Shown one piece after another: positions 53,518 to 63,169 of a DNA stretch of 64,000 bases. The notes beneath the pieces were generated by a model. The model saw only the letters and a program-made list of their open reading frames with translations, had not been told where the DNA came from and made no database searches. How positions within the stretch are numbered: the stretch's first letter is position 1; each line of letters starts with the position of its first letter. The position numbers and the translations under genes were made by a program. The stretch is from the NCBI RefSeq assembly GCF_014395975.1, contig NZ_CP060714.1:1-64000 (forward strand), written 5' to 3'. The DNA comes from Diaphorobacter ruginosibacter (GTDB lineage Bacteria; Pseudomonadota; Gammaproteobacteria; Burkholderiales; Burkholderiaceae_C).

Positions 53518-54210
53518 ATGCGTCGCGCAGATCGACTCTTCAAGCTCGTGCAGCTCATCCGTGGGCGGCGCCTGTCCACGGCCGCGTTCCTCGCGGAACG
53601 GCTCGAAGTGTCGCTGCGCACCATCTACCGCGATGTGGCCGATCTGCAGCACCAGGGGGTGCCGATCGAGGGCGAGGCCGGGGTGGGGTACCGCCTGGGT
53701 GCTGGGTTCGAGCTGCCGCCGCTGATGTTCACCCAGGCCGAGGCCGATGCGCTGGTCATCGCCGCGCGCGTGGCGCAGACCTGGCTCGACGACGGGCTGG
53801 CCCGCGAGATGGAGAGTGCGCTGTGCAAGATCCTCTCGGTGCTGCCGACCCCGGCGCGCGTGGCCGCCGAGGCGCAGGCGCTGTTCTCGCTGGGCTCGGG
53901 GCTTGACCGGCGCACGCAGGACACGCTCAAGGCGCTGCGCCATGCGGCGCACTCGCAGCATCTGGTCGAACTCGACTATCTCGACCTGAAGGAGCAGCAG
54001 AGCGTGCGGCGCGTACGGCCGCTCGCATGCTTCTACTGGGGCAAGGTGTGGACGCTGTCGGCCTGGTGCGAGACGCGCGATGATTTCCGTACGTTCCGCA
54101 TCGACCGGGTGCATCGCTGCGATGTCCTGCCGCAGACCTTTCGCCACGAACCGGGCAAGACGCTCGCCGACCTCACGCGCCGCGTGCAGTGCGAACGGGG
54201 CCTGGATTGA
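53518..54210 (+). CDS. YafY-type HTH/WYL transcriptional regulator
   Basis: A 230-residue regulator: N-terminal HTH (residues 1-55, STAAFLAERLEVSLRTIYRDVADL), a middle helical part, and a WYL domain (VRPLACFYWGKVWTLSAWCETRDDFRTFRIDRV) that normally binds nucleic acid or a small ligand. It lies downstream of the VOC gene and converges with a glutathione peroxidase gene (3-bp gap). Confidence 0.88.
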   Translation: MRRADRLFKLVQLIRGRRLSTAAFLAERLEVSLRTIYRDVADLQHQGVPIEGEAGVGYRLGAGFELPPLMFTQAEADALVIAARVAQTWLDDGLAREMESALCKILSVLPTPARVAAEAQALFSLGSGLDRRTQDTLKALRHAAHSQHLVELDYLDLKEQQSVRRVRPLACFYWGKVWTLSAWCETRDDFRTFRIDRVHRCDVLPQTFRHEPGKTLADLTRRVQCERGLD

Positions 54211-54213
54211 AAC

Positions 54214-54708
54214 TCAGGAGGGCGAGGAGGTGAGTGCCGTCTCGATGTCGGCACGTAGCTCGGCAGGCCGGGTAGCCGGCGCATAGCGCGCGATCACCCG
54301 GCCGTCGCGGCCGACCAGGAACTTGGTGAAGTTCCACTTGATGCTCCTGGTTCCCAGCACGCCCGGTGCCTGCTGCTTGAGCCAGTCGTAGAGCGGAATC
54401 GCCTGGGGTCCGTTCACGTCGATCTTGGACATCATCGTGAAGTCGACACCATAGTTCTTGCTGCAGAACGCACCGATTTCCTGGTTGCTTCCCGCATCCT
54501 GCTTGCCGAACTGGTTGCACGGGAATCCGATCACCACCAGGCCGCGTGCGCCGTACGTCGCGTGCAGTTCCTGCAATCCGGCGAACTGCGGCGTGAAGCC
54601 GCAGGCGCTGGCGGTGTTCACGATGAGCAGCACCTGTCCGCGGTAGTCCGACAGGCGCAGCGGTGAACCGTCGATGCGGGCGGCCTGGAAGTCGTCGATG
54701 GAGCTCAT
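54214..54708 (-). CDS. Glutathione peroxidase (BtuE type)
   Basis: A 164-residue thiol peroxidase. Peroxidatic Cys36 is in NTASACGFTP (cysteine in place of selenocysteine). The partner residues are Gln in PCNQFGKQ and Trp in IKWNFTKFLV. It detoxifies peroxides, usually with thioredoxin in bacteria. Confidence 0.92.
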   Translation of the reverse strand: MSSIDDFQAARIDGSPLRLSDYRGQVLLIVNTASACGFTPQFAGLQELHATYGARGLVVIGFPCNQFGKQDAGSNQEIGAFCSKNYGVDFTMMSKIDVNGPQAIPLYDWLKQQAPGVLGTRSIKWNFTKFLVGRDGRVIARYAPATRPAELRADIETALTSSPS

Positions 54709-54803
54709 GGGATGATCCTGTGTCAGGGCGTGTTCACGATCTTAGCGCGAGGGTGCGGCAGAGGGCCGGCCTTCCCATCCGCGCAGAAATCGTCCACATG
54801 CTC

Positions 54804-55712
54804 TCAGGAGTGGGAGGCGGATGCCGGTGGCGCCTTCACCTTGCGTGGCCAGGCCGACCAGGCTGCTGCCATCAGGATCAGCGCACCGCCGAGCAGGCTG
54901 CGCGTATCGAGTTGCGCGGCGCCCAGCAGCACCGAGGAGACGCTGGCGAATGCCACTTCGCTGAGCATGACCACGGCGGTGACCGAGGCGGCCAGCCGCG
55001 ACGCGCCATACTGCAGCGCCCAGTTGCCGACCGCAAGCGTCATCGCCAGCAGCACGGCCGTGGTCACCCAGGTCGCATTGGGCGCGGGAAACTGCGGCAC
55101 CAGACCGAACTGCCCACCGACGAAGGCGGCCGCGAGCGCGGTCAGCATGCAGCCGCCGAACATCGAGAACATGCGCGCCTGTCCCGGTGTGCGGTGCATG
55201 CGGCGAAGCGTCACGTTGGTGAATGCGAACATGAAGCCGCCGAACAGCGCCAGCCAATCGGCCAGGGACAGTGCGGCAAAGAGCCGCGCGAGGCCGCCGT
55301 CCTTCGGCCAGATCACCAGGAACACGCCGCAGAATGCCAGCAGCAGCCGTGCGATGGCGGTGGGCGTGGGGCGTTCGCCCAGCACCTTCCAGGCCAGCAG
55401 GATGGCCCAGGCGGGCATCAGGTAGAACAGCAGGATGACCCGTACCACGTCGCCGATGGTGATGGCCCAGTTGAACGCCACGTTGTTCAGGCCCGAGCTC
55501 AGCGCCAGCACCCACAGGCCGGGGTTGTCGCGGATCTGGCGCAGGATGCCCGGGCGAAAGAGCAGCAGCCCCGTCAGCACCATGGCATACATGACCGCCG
55601 TGGCCCAGAGGGGGTGCAGCCCCGCATCGAACATGTGCCGGAACGGCCACCACGTCAGTCCCCAGACGAAGGCATTGAAGAGCAGGGCGAAGACCGGAAG
55701 CGGCGAATGCAT
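54804..55712 (-). CDS. EamA/DMT-family transporter
   Basis: A 302-residue inner-membrane protein with ten predicted helices in two EamA repeats (first begins LLFNAFVWGLTWWPF, second begins DWLALFGGFMFAFTN). The family exports metabolites or amino acids; the substrate is unknown. The start at 55712 places the first helix near the N-terminus; 55784 adds a non-conserved extension. Confidence 0.87.
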   Translation of the reverse strand: MHSPLPVFALLFNAFVWGLTWWPFRHMFDAGLHPLWATAVMYAMVLTGLLLFRPGILRQIRDNPGLWVLALSSGLNNVAFNWAITIGDVVRVILLFYLMPAWAILLAWKVLGERPTPTAIARLLLAFCGVFLVIWPKDGGLARLFAALSLADWLALFGGFMFAFTNVTLRRMHRTPGQARMFSMFGGCMLTALAAAFVGGQFGLVPQFPAPNATWVTTAVLLAMTLAVGNWALQYGASRLAASVTAVVMLSEVAFASVSSVLLGAAQLDTRSLLGGALILMAAAWSAWPRKVKAPPASASHS

Positions 55713-55888
55713 GGTGGCGAGGGCTGGCAGTGGGGCGGTTTGGGAGGTGGCGGGGTGCAGCGGCCATCTTGACGGCATGGCCACCGACAGGAGCTTGCCA
55801 CAGCCCGCGCGGGAACGGGATTCCGCAGACCGGAAAACCGGCGGTGTGCCGCCCGCGTCCGCTCAGGATTCCCGGGCGAGACGTGCCC

Positions 55889-57166
55889 TCAGTGGCAATC
55901 CCGCCTTGCGATGTCCATCAGGCGCCTCAATTCGTCGGGGTGCCTGCTGCAATTGCGGCGGTGCCAGCGTCCGATCAGCCACATCGTGCCGGCCACGACG
56001 ATGCCGAACACCGTGATGGCGCCGAAGGCCGACAGCCCGAACTTGGTGGACAGGCTGTAGAACGCGCCCAGGGCCAGGATGCAGGCCTGTTCGTTGAAAT
56101 TCTGCACGGCGATCGAGCGGCCCGAACCCATGAGGTTGGCGCCCCGGTGCTGCAGCAGCGCGTTCATGGGAACCACGAGGAAGCCGCCCAGGCCGCCCAG
56201 GATGATCAGGAACGGAACCGCCATCCAGAGCTTGTCGATCACGTTCATCAGGATCACCAGCAGGCCCATGCAGATGCCCAGCGGGATCACCTTGGTCGCG
56301 CCTTCGAGGCGCATGCGGACGGAGGCGAGCACCGCGCCCGCCGCCGTACCGATGGCCACCACGCCCACCAACGCCGACGCCTGGGTGGTGCTGTAGCCGA
56401 GCGCCGCGGCACTCCATGCCAGGACGATGTAGCGCAGATTGCCCGATACGCCCCAGAACAGCGTGGTGGTGGCCAGGGAGATCTGGCCCAGCTTGTCCTG
56501 CCACAGGCGGTTGTTGCAGCTCCAGAAATCAGGCAGCAGTTCCAGCGGATTGCCCGGCATGGGGCGCAGCTCGACGCCGGTGCGCGGAATGCGCAGGTTG
56601 AACCAGGCGGCCAGGGCATAGATCGGCACGAGCGAGAGGATCGCCGCCTGCGCGGGCAGCTCGATGCCCAGGTCGACGCCGGGCATGTCGAAATCGAGCA
56701 GCACGCCCGAGAGGTGCGGGCCGACCAGCTGGCCGCCCAGCAGCACGCCGAGGATGATCGAGGCGATCGTCAGGCCCTCGATCCAGCCGTTGGCGCGAAC
56801 CAGCTGCGAGGGCGGCAGCAATTCGGTGAGGATGCCGTACTTGGCGGGCGAATAGGCGGCCGCGCCGAGGCCCACGACCGCATAGGCCAGCAGGGGATGG
56901 TGGCCGAACAGCATCATCAGGCAGCCCACGACCTTGATCGCGTTGCTGATGAACATGACCTTGCCCTTGGGCATGGAGTCGGCAAAGGCGCCCACGAACG
57001 GCGCGAGCACCACGTAGAACAGCGCGAACATGGGCACGAGCGCGGCGCGCTGCCACTCGGGGGCGCCACTGGTGCGCAGCAGTTCGACGGCGGCCACGAA
57101 CAGGGCATTGTCGGCCAGCGAGCTGAAAAACTGCGCCGACATGATGGTGTAGAAACCGCGCTTCAT
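55889..57166 (-). CDS. lplT: Lysophospholipid transporter LplT
   Basis: A 425-residue MFS protein with twelve predicted helices (TIMSAQFFSSLADNALFVAA at the start, APFVGAFADSMPKGKVMFISN). LplT flips lysophospholipids into the inner leaflet for re-acylation. It is divergent from alr, a neighbourhood seen in other Burkholderiales. The start at 57166 gives the conserved N-terminus MKRGFY. Confidence 0.88.
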   Translation of the reverse strand: MKRGFYTIMSAQFFSSLADNALFVAAVELLRTSGAPEWQRAALVPMFALFYVVLAPFVGAFADSMPKGKVMFISNAIKVVGCLMMLFGHHPLLAYAVVGLGAAAYSPAKYGILTELLPPSQLVRANGWIEGLTIASIILGVLLGGQLVGPHLSGVLLDFDMPGVDLGIELPAQAAILSLVPIYALAAWFNLRIPRTGVELRPMPGNPLELLPDFWSCNNRLWQDKLGQISLATTTLFWGVSGNLRYIVLAWSAAALGYSTTQASALVGVVAIGTAAGAVLASVRMRLEGATKVIPLGICMGLLVILMNVIDKLWMAVPFLIILGGLGGFLVVPMNALLQHRGANLMGSGRSIAVQNFNEQACILALGAFYSLSTKFGLSAFGAITVFGIVVAGTMWLIGRWHRRNCSRHPDELRRLMDIARRDCH

Positions 57167-57478
57167 TGTCTTGGACAGTGAGTGCTCACAGGGTAGCGCC
57201 GCGGCGCATGCCGTGCACCGGCCCATTGCCGCAGCCGGCAGGGCGCTGCCACGCCGTGCCCGGTTCGCCGCGCCGGGGGGTAGGGCGCGTGGCGCCTGGG
57301 CTGTATCGAGTGAAACTCATCTTGCAAATTCAGTGAAGGCACGCCACGGCTTGGAACATCAGTGAAACTGATGCACAGAGAAATATCCGAACAGTCTGCT
57401 GTGCGACGGGCGGTTATATCACGCAGATACCGTAGGGCAATGACAGAATGACCACCTTTGGCTCCGTAGAAACACCCT
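57167..57478. promoter_or_regulatory. lplT-alr divergent region with AGTGAAACT repeats
   Basis: No gene visible. AGTGAAACT occurs at 57309-57317 and 57361-57369, each inside a dyad: GAGT-GAA-ACTC at 57308-57318 and CATCAGT-GAA-ACTGATG at 57357-57373. The copies are 52 bp apart, about five helical turns, which suggests a pair of operators. Confidence 0.4.
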
Positions 57479-58573
57479 ATGCCACGTCCCATCCAAGCGA
57501 CCATTCACACTGCCGCGGTGCAACATAATCTGGCGCGCGCGCGCCGTGCCGCGGTGGATGCGAACGTCTGGGCGGTGGTCAAGGCCAATGCCTACGGCCA
57601 TGGCATCGAGCGGGTTTTCGACGCCCTGCGCGCGGCCGACGGCTTCGCGCTGCTCGACCTGGCAGAGGCCGAGCGCATCCGCCAGCTTGGCTGGCGCGGC
57701 CCGATCCTGCTGCTGGAGGGGGTGTTCGAGCCGCGCGACCTCGAACTCTGCTCGCGCCTGGGGATCTGGCACTCCGTGCACTGTGACCAGCAGATTGACT
57801 GGCTGGCCGCGCACAAGACACAGAATCCGCACCATGTCTTTCTCAAGATGAACTCGGGCATGAACCGGCTTGGCTTCACGCCCGAGCGCTACCGCGCGGC
57901 CTGGGCGCGCCTGAATGCGCTTCCCCAGGTCGACGAAATCGGCTTCATCACCCATTTCAGCGACGCCGACGGGCCGCGCGGCATCCATCACCAGCTCCAG
58001 GTCTTCCTGGAGGCCACGCGGGACCTGCCCGGCGAGCGCACCCTCAGCAACAGTGCGGCCACGCTGCTGCGGGGCAGCGAGAGCGACGTGCGCGGCGACT
58101 GGGTGCGTGCCGGCATCGTGCTGTATGGCAGCGCGCCGGACTACCCGCAACGCACCATCGCCGATTGGGAGCTCGAGCCGACGATGACGCTGTCGGGCAA
58201 GCTGATCGGCGTGCAGCACCTGGAGAAGGGCGACACCGTCGGCTACGGATCGACCTACGTGGCCGAAGGCCCGATGACCATCGGCGTGGCGAGTTGCGGA
58301 TACGCCGACGGCTATCCGCGCCACTGCAGCACCGGCACGCCGGTACTGGTGAACGGCGTGCGCACGCAACTCGTCGGGCGCGTGAGCATGGACATGCTCA
58401 CCGTGGACATCACCGGCGTGCCCGGTACGGGGATCGGCTCGGAGGTGACCTTCTGGGGCAAGGCCTCGAACGGCGTGGTGCTGCCGATCGACGAGGTGGC
58501 GCAGGCTGCGGGCACGGTGGGCTATGAGCTCATGTGCGCGCTCGCGCCGCGCGTGCCCGTCGTCGTGGACTGA
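57479..58573 (+). CDS. alr: Alanine racemase
   Basis: A 364-residue PLP enzyme that makes D-alanine for peptidoglycan. The PLP lysine is in VVKANAYGHG (Lys35), the second catalytic residue is the tyrosine in VGYGSTYVAEG, and the C-terminal domain contains GRVSMDMLTVDITGVP. Length and motifs are complete. Confidence 0.94.
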   Translation: MPRPIQATIHTAAVQHNLARARRAAVDANVWAVVKANAYGHGIERVFDALRAADGFALLDLAEAERIRQLGWRGPILLLEGVFEPRDLELCSRLGIWHSVHCDQQIDWLAAHKTQNPHHVFLKMNSGMNRLGFTPERYRAAWARLNALPQVDEIGFITHFSDADGPRGIHHQLQVFLEATRDLPGERTLSNSAATLLRGSESDVRGDWVRAGIVLYGSAPDYPQRTIADWELEPTMTLSGKLIGVQHLEKGDTVGYGSTYVAEGPMTIGVASCGYADGYPRHCSTGTPVLVNGVRTQLVGRVSMDMLTVDITGVPGTGIGSEVTFWGKASNGVVLPIDEVAQAAGTVGYELMCALAPRVPVVVD

Positions 58574-58634
58574 AACTCCGTTGGACGGGTGTGCGGGTTG
58601 TGGGCTAGGATTCGCCCCCATATCACCCCTGACC

Positions 58635-59462
58635 ATGGCAGCTCCACGCTCACAAGCCCGCACCTCCAACTGGCGCCGCATGCGCGTGCCACGGCGTGAG
58701 GATTTCCACCAGACGCTCAGGCAGCGCAACGCGCTTCGGCTGCACGGCTGGCTGATCGGCGGCTTCATGATGCTTTTCACCTGGGCCGTCTCGCACTTCC
58801 AGTTGATGCTCTGGGGCGACGGCTCGCTTGCGCTGCGCTATCTCGTCACGCTGGGTGCCGGTTACCTGGTCTACCTGCTGGTGCTCCATGAGTGGTCCAG
58901 ATGGGTGCTGCTGCGCGAGGACCGTGGGGATGCCGACATCGATGCTGCCGACATGCTGGACGTCGTCGACATCGCCATGCCGCGCGGGCATGGAGGGTCG
59001 GGCGCGGGCTCTCCCCAGAGCGGGGGCGGTGGCGACTTCACGGGCGGCGGTGCCTCGGGCAGCTTCGACGGGGGCGGCGGCTCCGACATCCTGGGCGATG
59101 TGGCCTCCGGCGCGCTGGAGGTGGCCGGTGGCGCCGACGAAGGCGCGATCGTCGTGGTGCCCGTCGTCGCGATCTTCGTGGTCGCGGTGGGCGTGGTGCT
59201 GGGCGCGGGTACGCTGGTCTGGCTGTACTTCGGCTCCGAAGTGCTTCTGGCCGTGGCCGTGGAGCTGGCTTTCTCGGTGGCCACGGCACGTGCGCTCATG
59301 GGGGCCGAGCGCGCGGGCTGGTTCACGGCGGCCGTGCGCCTGACGTGGAAGCCCCTGCTCGGTGCGCTGCTCTGTGCCGTGGCGCTGGGCTGGGCGCTCG
59401 ACCACTGGCTGCCGCAGGCGCAGTCCCTGCCGCATGCCGTGCAGATGATGCGCTCGCGCTGA
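58635..59462 (+). CDS. Hypothetical membrane protein with glycine-rich loop
   Basis: A 275-residue protein: basic N-terminus (residues 1-40), two helices (about 42-58 and 66-88), a Gly/Ser-rich loop (about 118-155), two more helices (about 172-215) and a last helix near 240-258. No family recognised. It follows alr by 61 bp and may be co-transcribed. The loop reading GGGGDFTGGGASGSFDGGG is low-complexity. Confidence 0.65.
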   Translation: MAAPRSQARTSNWRRMRVPRREDFHQTLRQRNALRLHGWLIGGFMMLFTWAVSHFQLMLWGDGSLALRYLVTLGAGYLVYLLVLHEWSRWVLLREDRGDADIDAADMLDVVDIAMPRGHGGSGAGSPQSGGGGDFTGGGASGSFDGGGGSDILGDVASGALEVAGGADEGAIVVVPVVAIFVVAVGVVLGAGTLVWLYFGSEVLLAVAVELAFSVATARALMGAERAGWFTAAVRLTWKPLLGALLCAVALGWALDHWLPQAQSLPHAVQMMRSR

Positions 59463-59757
59463 GCAGCCTCCGTCCTTCTTTAGTCCGTTGTTCGCCAAGT
59501 TCGGATTCATTGATCCTTTGGCATTGACTTGCCCTATTGCTTGGGCCGACTCACAGCGGATGCCAATGCTCTTGCCTGGCATCAAAGGGGCATGACGGGG
59601 ATTCACGAAAAATTGAAATACAGCGAATCAGGACTGCGCTTCCACGAGGCAGCTTCGATGAGGCACGGCCAGAACGCGGCTTGCGCGTCGAGCTCTTGCT
59701 TCTGTTCCGTGGTTGCCGGATCTGCAGGTGCGCTGGAAATCAAGCAATGGAGTCCCC

Positions 59758-60780
59758 ATGAAAAACATATCCCCGTTGTCCGGCCGAGGCCTGTTGCGAG
59801 GCGCGCTCGGTGCGGCCGCCGCTGCCGCCATGCTTTCGGCTGCCGCCGTCCGCGCGCAGGAACCCGTGCAGCCGATCGAGGCGGCCAAGGTTGCCGACCC
59901 GGCCAGGGTGGAGCTGGGCAAGAAGCTATGGTTCGATCCGCGCCTTTCGCGCTCGGGCTTCATCTCGTGCAACTCCTGCCACAACCTGAGCACCGGCGGC
60001 GCTGACAACCTGAAGACGTCCATCGGCGACAAGTGGCAGAAGGGGCCGATCAACTCGCCGACTGTGCTGAATTCCAGTCTCAACCTGGCGCAGTTCTGGG
60101 ACGGTCGCGCCAAGGACCTCAAGGAGCAGGCCGGCGGCCCGATCGCCAACCCCGGCGAGATGGCGTTCACGCATGATCTGGCCGTCGACATGCTGCGCTC
60201 GATTCCGCAATACGTGGCCGAATTCAGGCAGGTGTTCGGCAACGACAGGCTGGGTATCAGCGAGGTGACCGCCGCCATCGCCGCGTTCGAGGAGACACTG
60301 GTCACCCCCAATGCACGCTTTGATCGGTGGCTCAAGGGCGACATGAAGGCGATCAACGAGCAGGAGCTGCGTGGTTACCAGCTGTTCAAGGCGTCGGGCT
60401 GCGTTGCATGCCACAACGGCCCGAACCTGGGCGGCAATTCATTCCAGAAGATGGGGCTGGTCGAGGCGTACAAGACAGACAATCCTGCGGAGGGCCGCTC
60501 CGCGGTGACCGGCAATGACGCGGAGCGCTTCAACTTCAAGGTGCCGACGCTGCGCAACGTGGAATTGACCTATCCCTATTTCCACGATGGAGCGGCCGAC
60601 ACGCTGGCCGAGGCGGTTGACACCATGGGGAAAATCCAGCTCGGCAAGACATTTACCCCTGTAGAAAACAGGGACATTGTGGCCTTCCTTAAGACGCTGA
60701 CAGGGGATCAACCCCAGTTGACTTTGCCTATTTTGCCGCCTTCAAGCGACACAACCAAGCGGCCGCAACCATTTGAGTGA
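59758..60780 (+). CDS. Dihaem cytochrome c peroxidase
   Basis: A 340-residue periplasmic enzyme that reduces hydrogen peroxide with electrons from small c-type cytochromes. Signal peptide (residues 1-33, ending RAQ), first haem site SCNSCH (Cys71, Cys74, His75), second haem site GCVACH near residue 219, and NAEFRQVFG/AIAAFEETL stretches typical of the MauG/CcpA family. The start at 59758 supplies the signal peptide. A terminator follows. Confidence 0.92.
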   Translation: MKNISPLSGRGLLRGALGAAAAAAMLSAAAVRAQEPVQPIEAAKVADPARVELGKKLWFDPRLSRSGFISCNSCHNLSTGGADNLKTSIGDKWQKGPINSPTVLNSSLNLAQFWDGRAKDLKEQAGGPIANPGEMAFTHDLAVDMLRSIPQYVAEFRQVFGNDRLGISEVTAAIAAFEETLVTPNARFDRWLKGDMKAINEQELRGYQLFKASGCVACHNGPNLGGNSFQKMGLVEAYKTDNPAEGRSAVTGNDAERFNFKVPTLRNVELTYPYFHDGAADTLAEAVDTMGKIQLGKTFTPVENRDIVAFLKTLTGDQPQLTLPILPPSSDTTKRPQPFE

Positions 60781-60826
60781 TAAATTACGTGTGCCCGGTG
60801 CACTTTCGGGCAGAGGTGATGCGCGG

Positions 60827-60860
60827 AAAACCGGTGCCGAAAGGCCCCGGTTTTTCTTTT
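60827..60860. terminator. Terminator between the peroxidase and GST genes
   Basis: AAAACCGG (60827-60834), GCC, a GAAA tetraloop, GGC, then CCGGTTTT (60847-60854) and more T. It suits the rightward peroxidase gene and, because of the A-tract on the left, also the convergent GST gene. Confidence 0.85.
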
Positions 60861-60924
60861 TGTGGGCCATGGGCGACAGACAACTGCCAGGCGTGTCAAT
60901 GCAAGCCCATGCCACTAGCCGCGA

Positions 60925-61539
60925 TCAGGCCAGCGCGCGCTGGACTGCGGCGCGTTCGCTCATGCGCCTGTGGTGGTCGTGCACCTTGGGGAATTGCGCG
61001 ATGTCCACGCCATCGCTCTTGAGCCAGCCGGACATCGTGAACAGATAGGCGTCGCACACGCTGTAGTCGTCGCCCAGAACCCACGGGCCGTTCAAATAGT
61101 GGTGCTCGATATAGGAGAAGTTCTCGGTCATGTTGGCGGGAACCTTCTGCTGCATGGCGGCCTGGGCCTCTGCATCATCGGCCCAGCGGCCGGCGCGCGG
61201 GCGGTGGGCATGGTTGATGTGCACGGTCGAGGACAGGTAGCTGTTGAATTCCATCAGGCGGGCCAATCCGAACAGGTCGGTGGGCGCCAGCCTGGCGTCC
61301 GCAAAGCGCTGGGCCACATAGGCGAGCAGGGCGGGCGCTTCGGTGAGCACACCCTGCTCCGTGACCAGCGCGGGCACGCGGCCCTTCGGATTGATGGCCA
61401 GGTATTCGGGCGTGCGCTGTTGCTGCGATGCGAAGTCCACCCGTTCGAGCCGGTAGGGCGCGTTGGCTTCTTCCAGCGCAATGCGGACGGCCAGCGCGCA
61501 GGTGCCGGGTGTGTAGTAAAGGGTGAGGGATGGGTTCAT
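60925..61539 (-). CDS. Glutathione S-transferase
   Basis: A 204-residue GST: thioredoxin-like N-terminal domain with the beta-class signature YYTPGTCALAVRIALEEA (Cys14 in TPGTCAL) and GRVPALVTEQGVLTEAPALL, then an all-helical C-terminal domain. Substrate unknown. Confidence 0.9.
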   Translation of the reverse strand: MNPSLTLYYTPGTCALAVRIALEEANAPYRLERVDFASQQQRTPEYLAINPKGRVPALVTEQGVLTEAPALLAYVAQRFADARLAPTDLFGLARLMEFNSYLSSTVHINHAHRPRAGRWADDAEAQAAMQQKVPANMTENFSYIEHHYLNGPWVLGDDYSVCDAYLFTMSGWLKSDGVDIAQFPKVHDHHRRMSERAAVQRALA

Positions 61540-61881
61540 CTGTCTGTCTCCAGGAGGGAATGGCTCGCGGCGCGGCCCGAGGGGCGTGAGGATGCACGAG
61601 CATCTTCTGCATTCGGGTTAAATATAAGTCACAACTTTCGGGGGTGTGCGAGACTGTGCGCAAGACCCGCGAGCCTGCACGACGCTAGTGAAAACGAGTA
61701 TGCAAAAAAGTAGTCAGTGATTATTTAACAAGTTAAATTATTAGTCATTCTTTCTTCTTTCTCTGTTCCTCGGTGCACTGCAGAAGGGCGGAAGCGCGGC
61801 GGAGCGAGTGGCTCCGTTCGGCGCTTGGTGGAGACGATCGCAGTGGTATCGCGGGTGCAATCCATCCATCAGGAGACTGGT
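61540..61881. promoter_or_regulatory. Upstream region of the LivK-LivH operon and GST
   Basis: No gene visible. An AT-rich dyad, ATTTAAC-AA-GTTAAAT at 61723-61738, lies about 145 bp before the binding-protein start and is the only symmetric element. The GST promoter should lie near 61600-61640. Confidence 0.4.
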
Positions 61882-63030
61882 ATGAATCGCTTGGCAAAAC
61901 TGGGATTCGTCGCAACCATGCTGGCTGCCGCATGCAGCGCGGTGTGGGCCGACATCAACGTCGGAGTCGTCGTCTCCACCACCGGGCCGGCGGCGTCCCT
62001 CGGCATTCCGGAGAAGAACACCGTGGCGCTGCTGCCCACGACGATCGGCGGCCAGAAGGTGAACTACATCATCCTGGATGACGCCTCGGATACCACCGCC
62101 GCCGTTGCCAATACCCGCAAGCTGATCAGCGAGAGCAAGGCCGACGTGATCATCGGCTCCAGCACCACGCCCAACTCGCTCGCGATGATCGACGTCGTGG
62201 CGGAGAACAAGACACCGATGGTGACGCTGGGTGCCTCGGCACGCATCATCAGCCCGATGGACGCCAAGAAGGCCTGGGTCTTCAAGACACCGCAGAACGA
62301 CGCGATGATGGCCGAGGCCATCGCCGAGAGCATGGCCAAGAGCGGCGTGAAGACGGCGGCCTACATCGGCTTCAACGATGCCTATGGCGAAGGCTGGCAG
62401 CAGGAATTCAAGAAGGCGGCGGAGGCACGGGGAATCAAGATCGTGGCCACCGAGGCCTTCTCGCGCACCGACACGTCGGTGACCGGCCAGGCACTGAAGA
62501 TCATGGCCGCCAAGCCAGACGCGGTGCTGGTGGGGGGCTCCGGCACGCCCGCCGCGCTGCCCGAGAAAACGCTCAAGGAGCGCGGCTACAAGGGCAAGTA
62601 CTACCAGACGCACGGCGTCGCGAATGCCGATTTCCTGCGCGTGGGTGGCAAGGACGTCGAGGGCACGCTGCTGCCCGCGGGGCCGGTGCTGGTTGCGCAC
62701 CAGTTGCCCGACAGCCATCCGGTGAAGAAGTCCGCAGTCGCCTATGTCGAGTCGTATGAGGCCAAGTACGGCAAGGGTTCGGCCGCGACCTTCGGTGCGC
62801 ACCTCTGGGACGCCGCACAGGTGCTGGGCGCCGCCGTTCCCGAAGCGCTGAAGAAGGCCCAGCCGGGCACCGAGGCTTTCCGCACGGCACTGCGTGATGC
62901 CATGGAGAACGTCAAGGGCATCGCGGGTGCGCACGGCGTGTTCAGCATGTCGCCGACCGATCACCTCGGCATCCAGCACGGCGTGGTGATGGTCAAGATC
63001 GAGAACGGAACCTGGAAATACACCCCGTAG
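61882..63030 (+). CDS. Branched-chain-type ABC substrate-binding protein
   Basis: A 382-residue periplasmic LivK-like protein: signal peptide (residues 1-23, ending VWA), then the two-lobed fold (VGVVVSTTGPAASLGIPEKN, AAYIGFNDAYGEGWQQEFKKAA). Branched-chain amino acids are the classic ligands, but in Burkholderiales such systems also take up aromatic acids. AGGAG precedes the ATG at 61882. The LivH-like permease follows 139 bp downstream. Confidence 0.9.
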   Translation: MNRLAKLGFVATMLAAACSAVWADINVGVVVSTTGPAASLGIPEKNTVALLPTTIGGQKVNYIILDDASDTTAAVANTRKLISESKADVIIGSSTTPNSLAMIDVVAENKTPMVTLGASARIISPMDAKKAWVFKTPQNDAMMAEAIAESMAKSGVKTAAYIGFNDAYGEGWQQEFKKAAEARGIKIVATEAFSRTDTSVTGQALKIMAAKPDAVLVGGSGTPAALPEKTLKERGYKGKYYQTHGVANADFLRVGGKDVEGTLLPAGPVLVAHQLPDSHPVKKSAVAYVESYEAKYGKGSAATFGAHLWDAAQVLGAAVPEALKKAQPGTEAFRTALRDAMENVKGIAGAHGVFSMSPTDHLGIQHGVVMVKIENGTWKYTP

Positions 63031-63169
63031 GCAAGACCTTCGCTGGGAGCAGGGCAGGGGCCACGGCCTGCCGACCGCGGGGACCCCGCCTGATCCGGCG
63101 CCGGTGGACGTCGGGCGCTCCGCCCTTTTGAAATTGCATGCCGCCGCATCGCGGCAAGGGTGATCGAAC

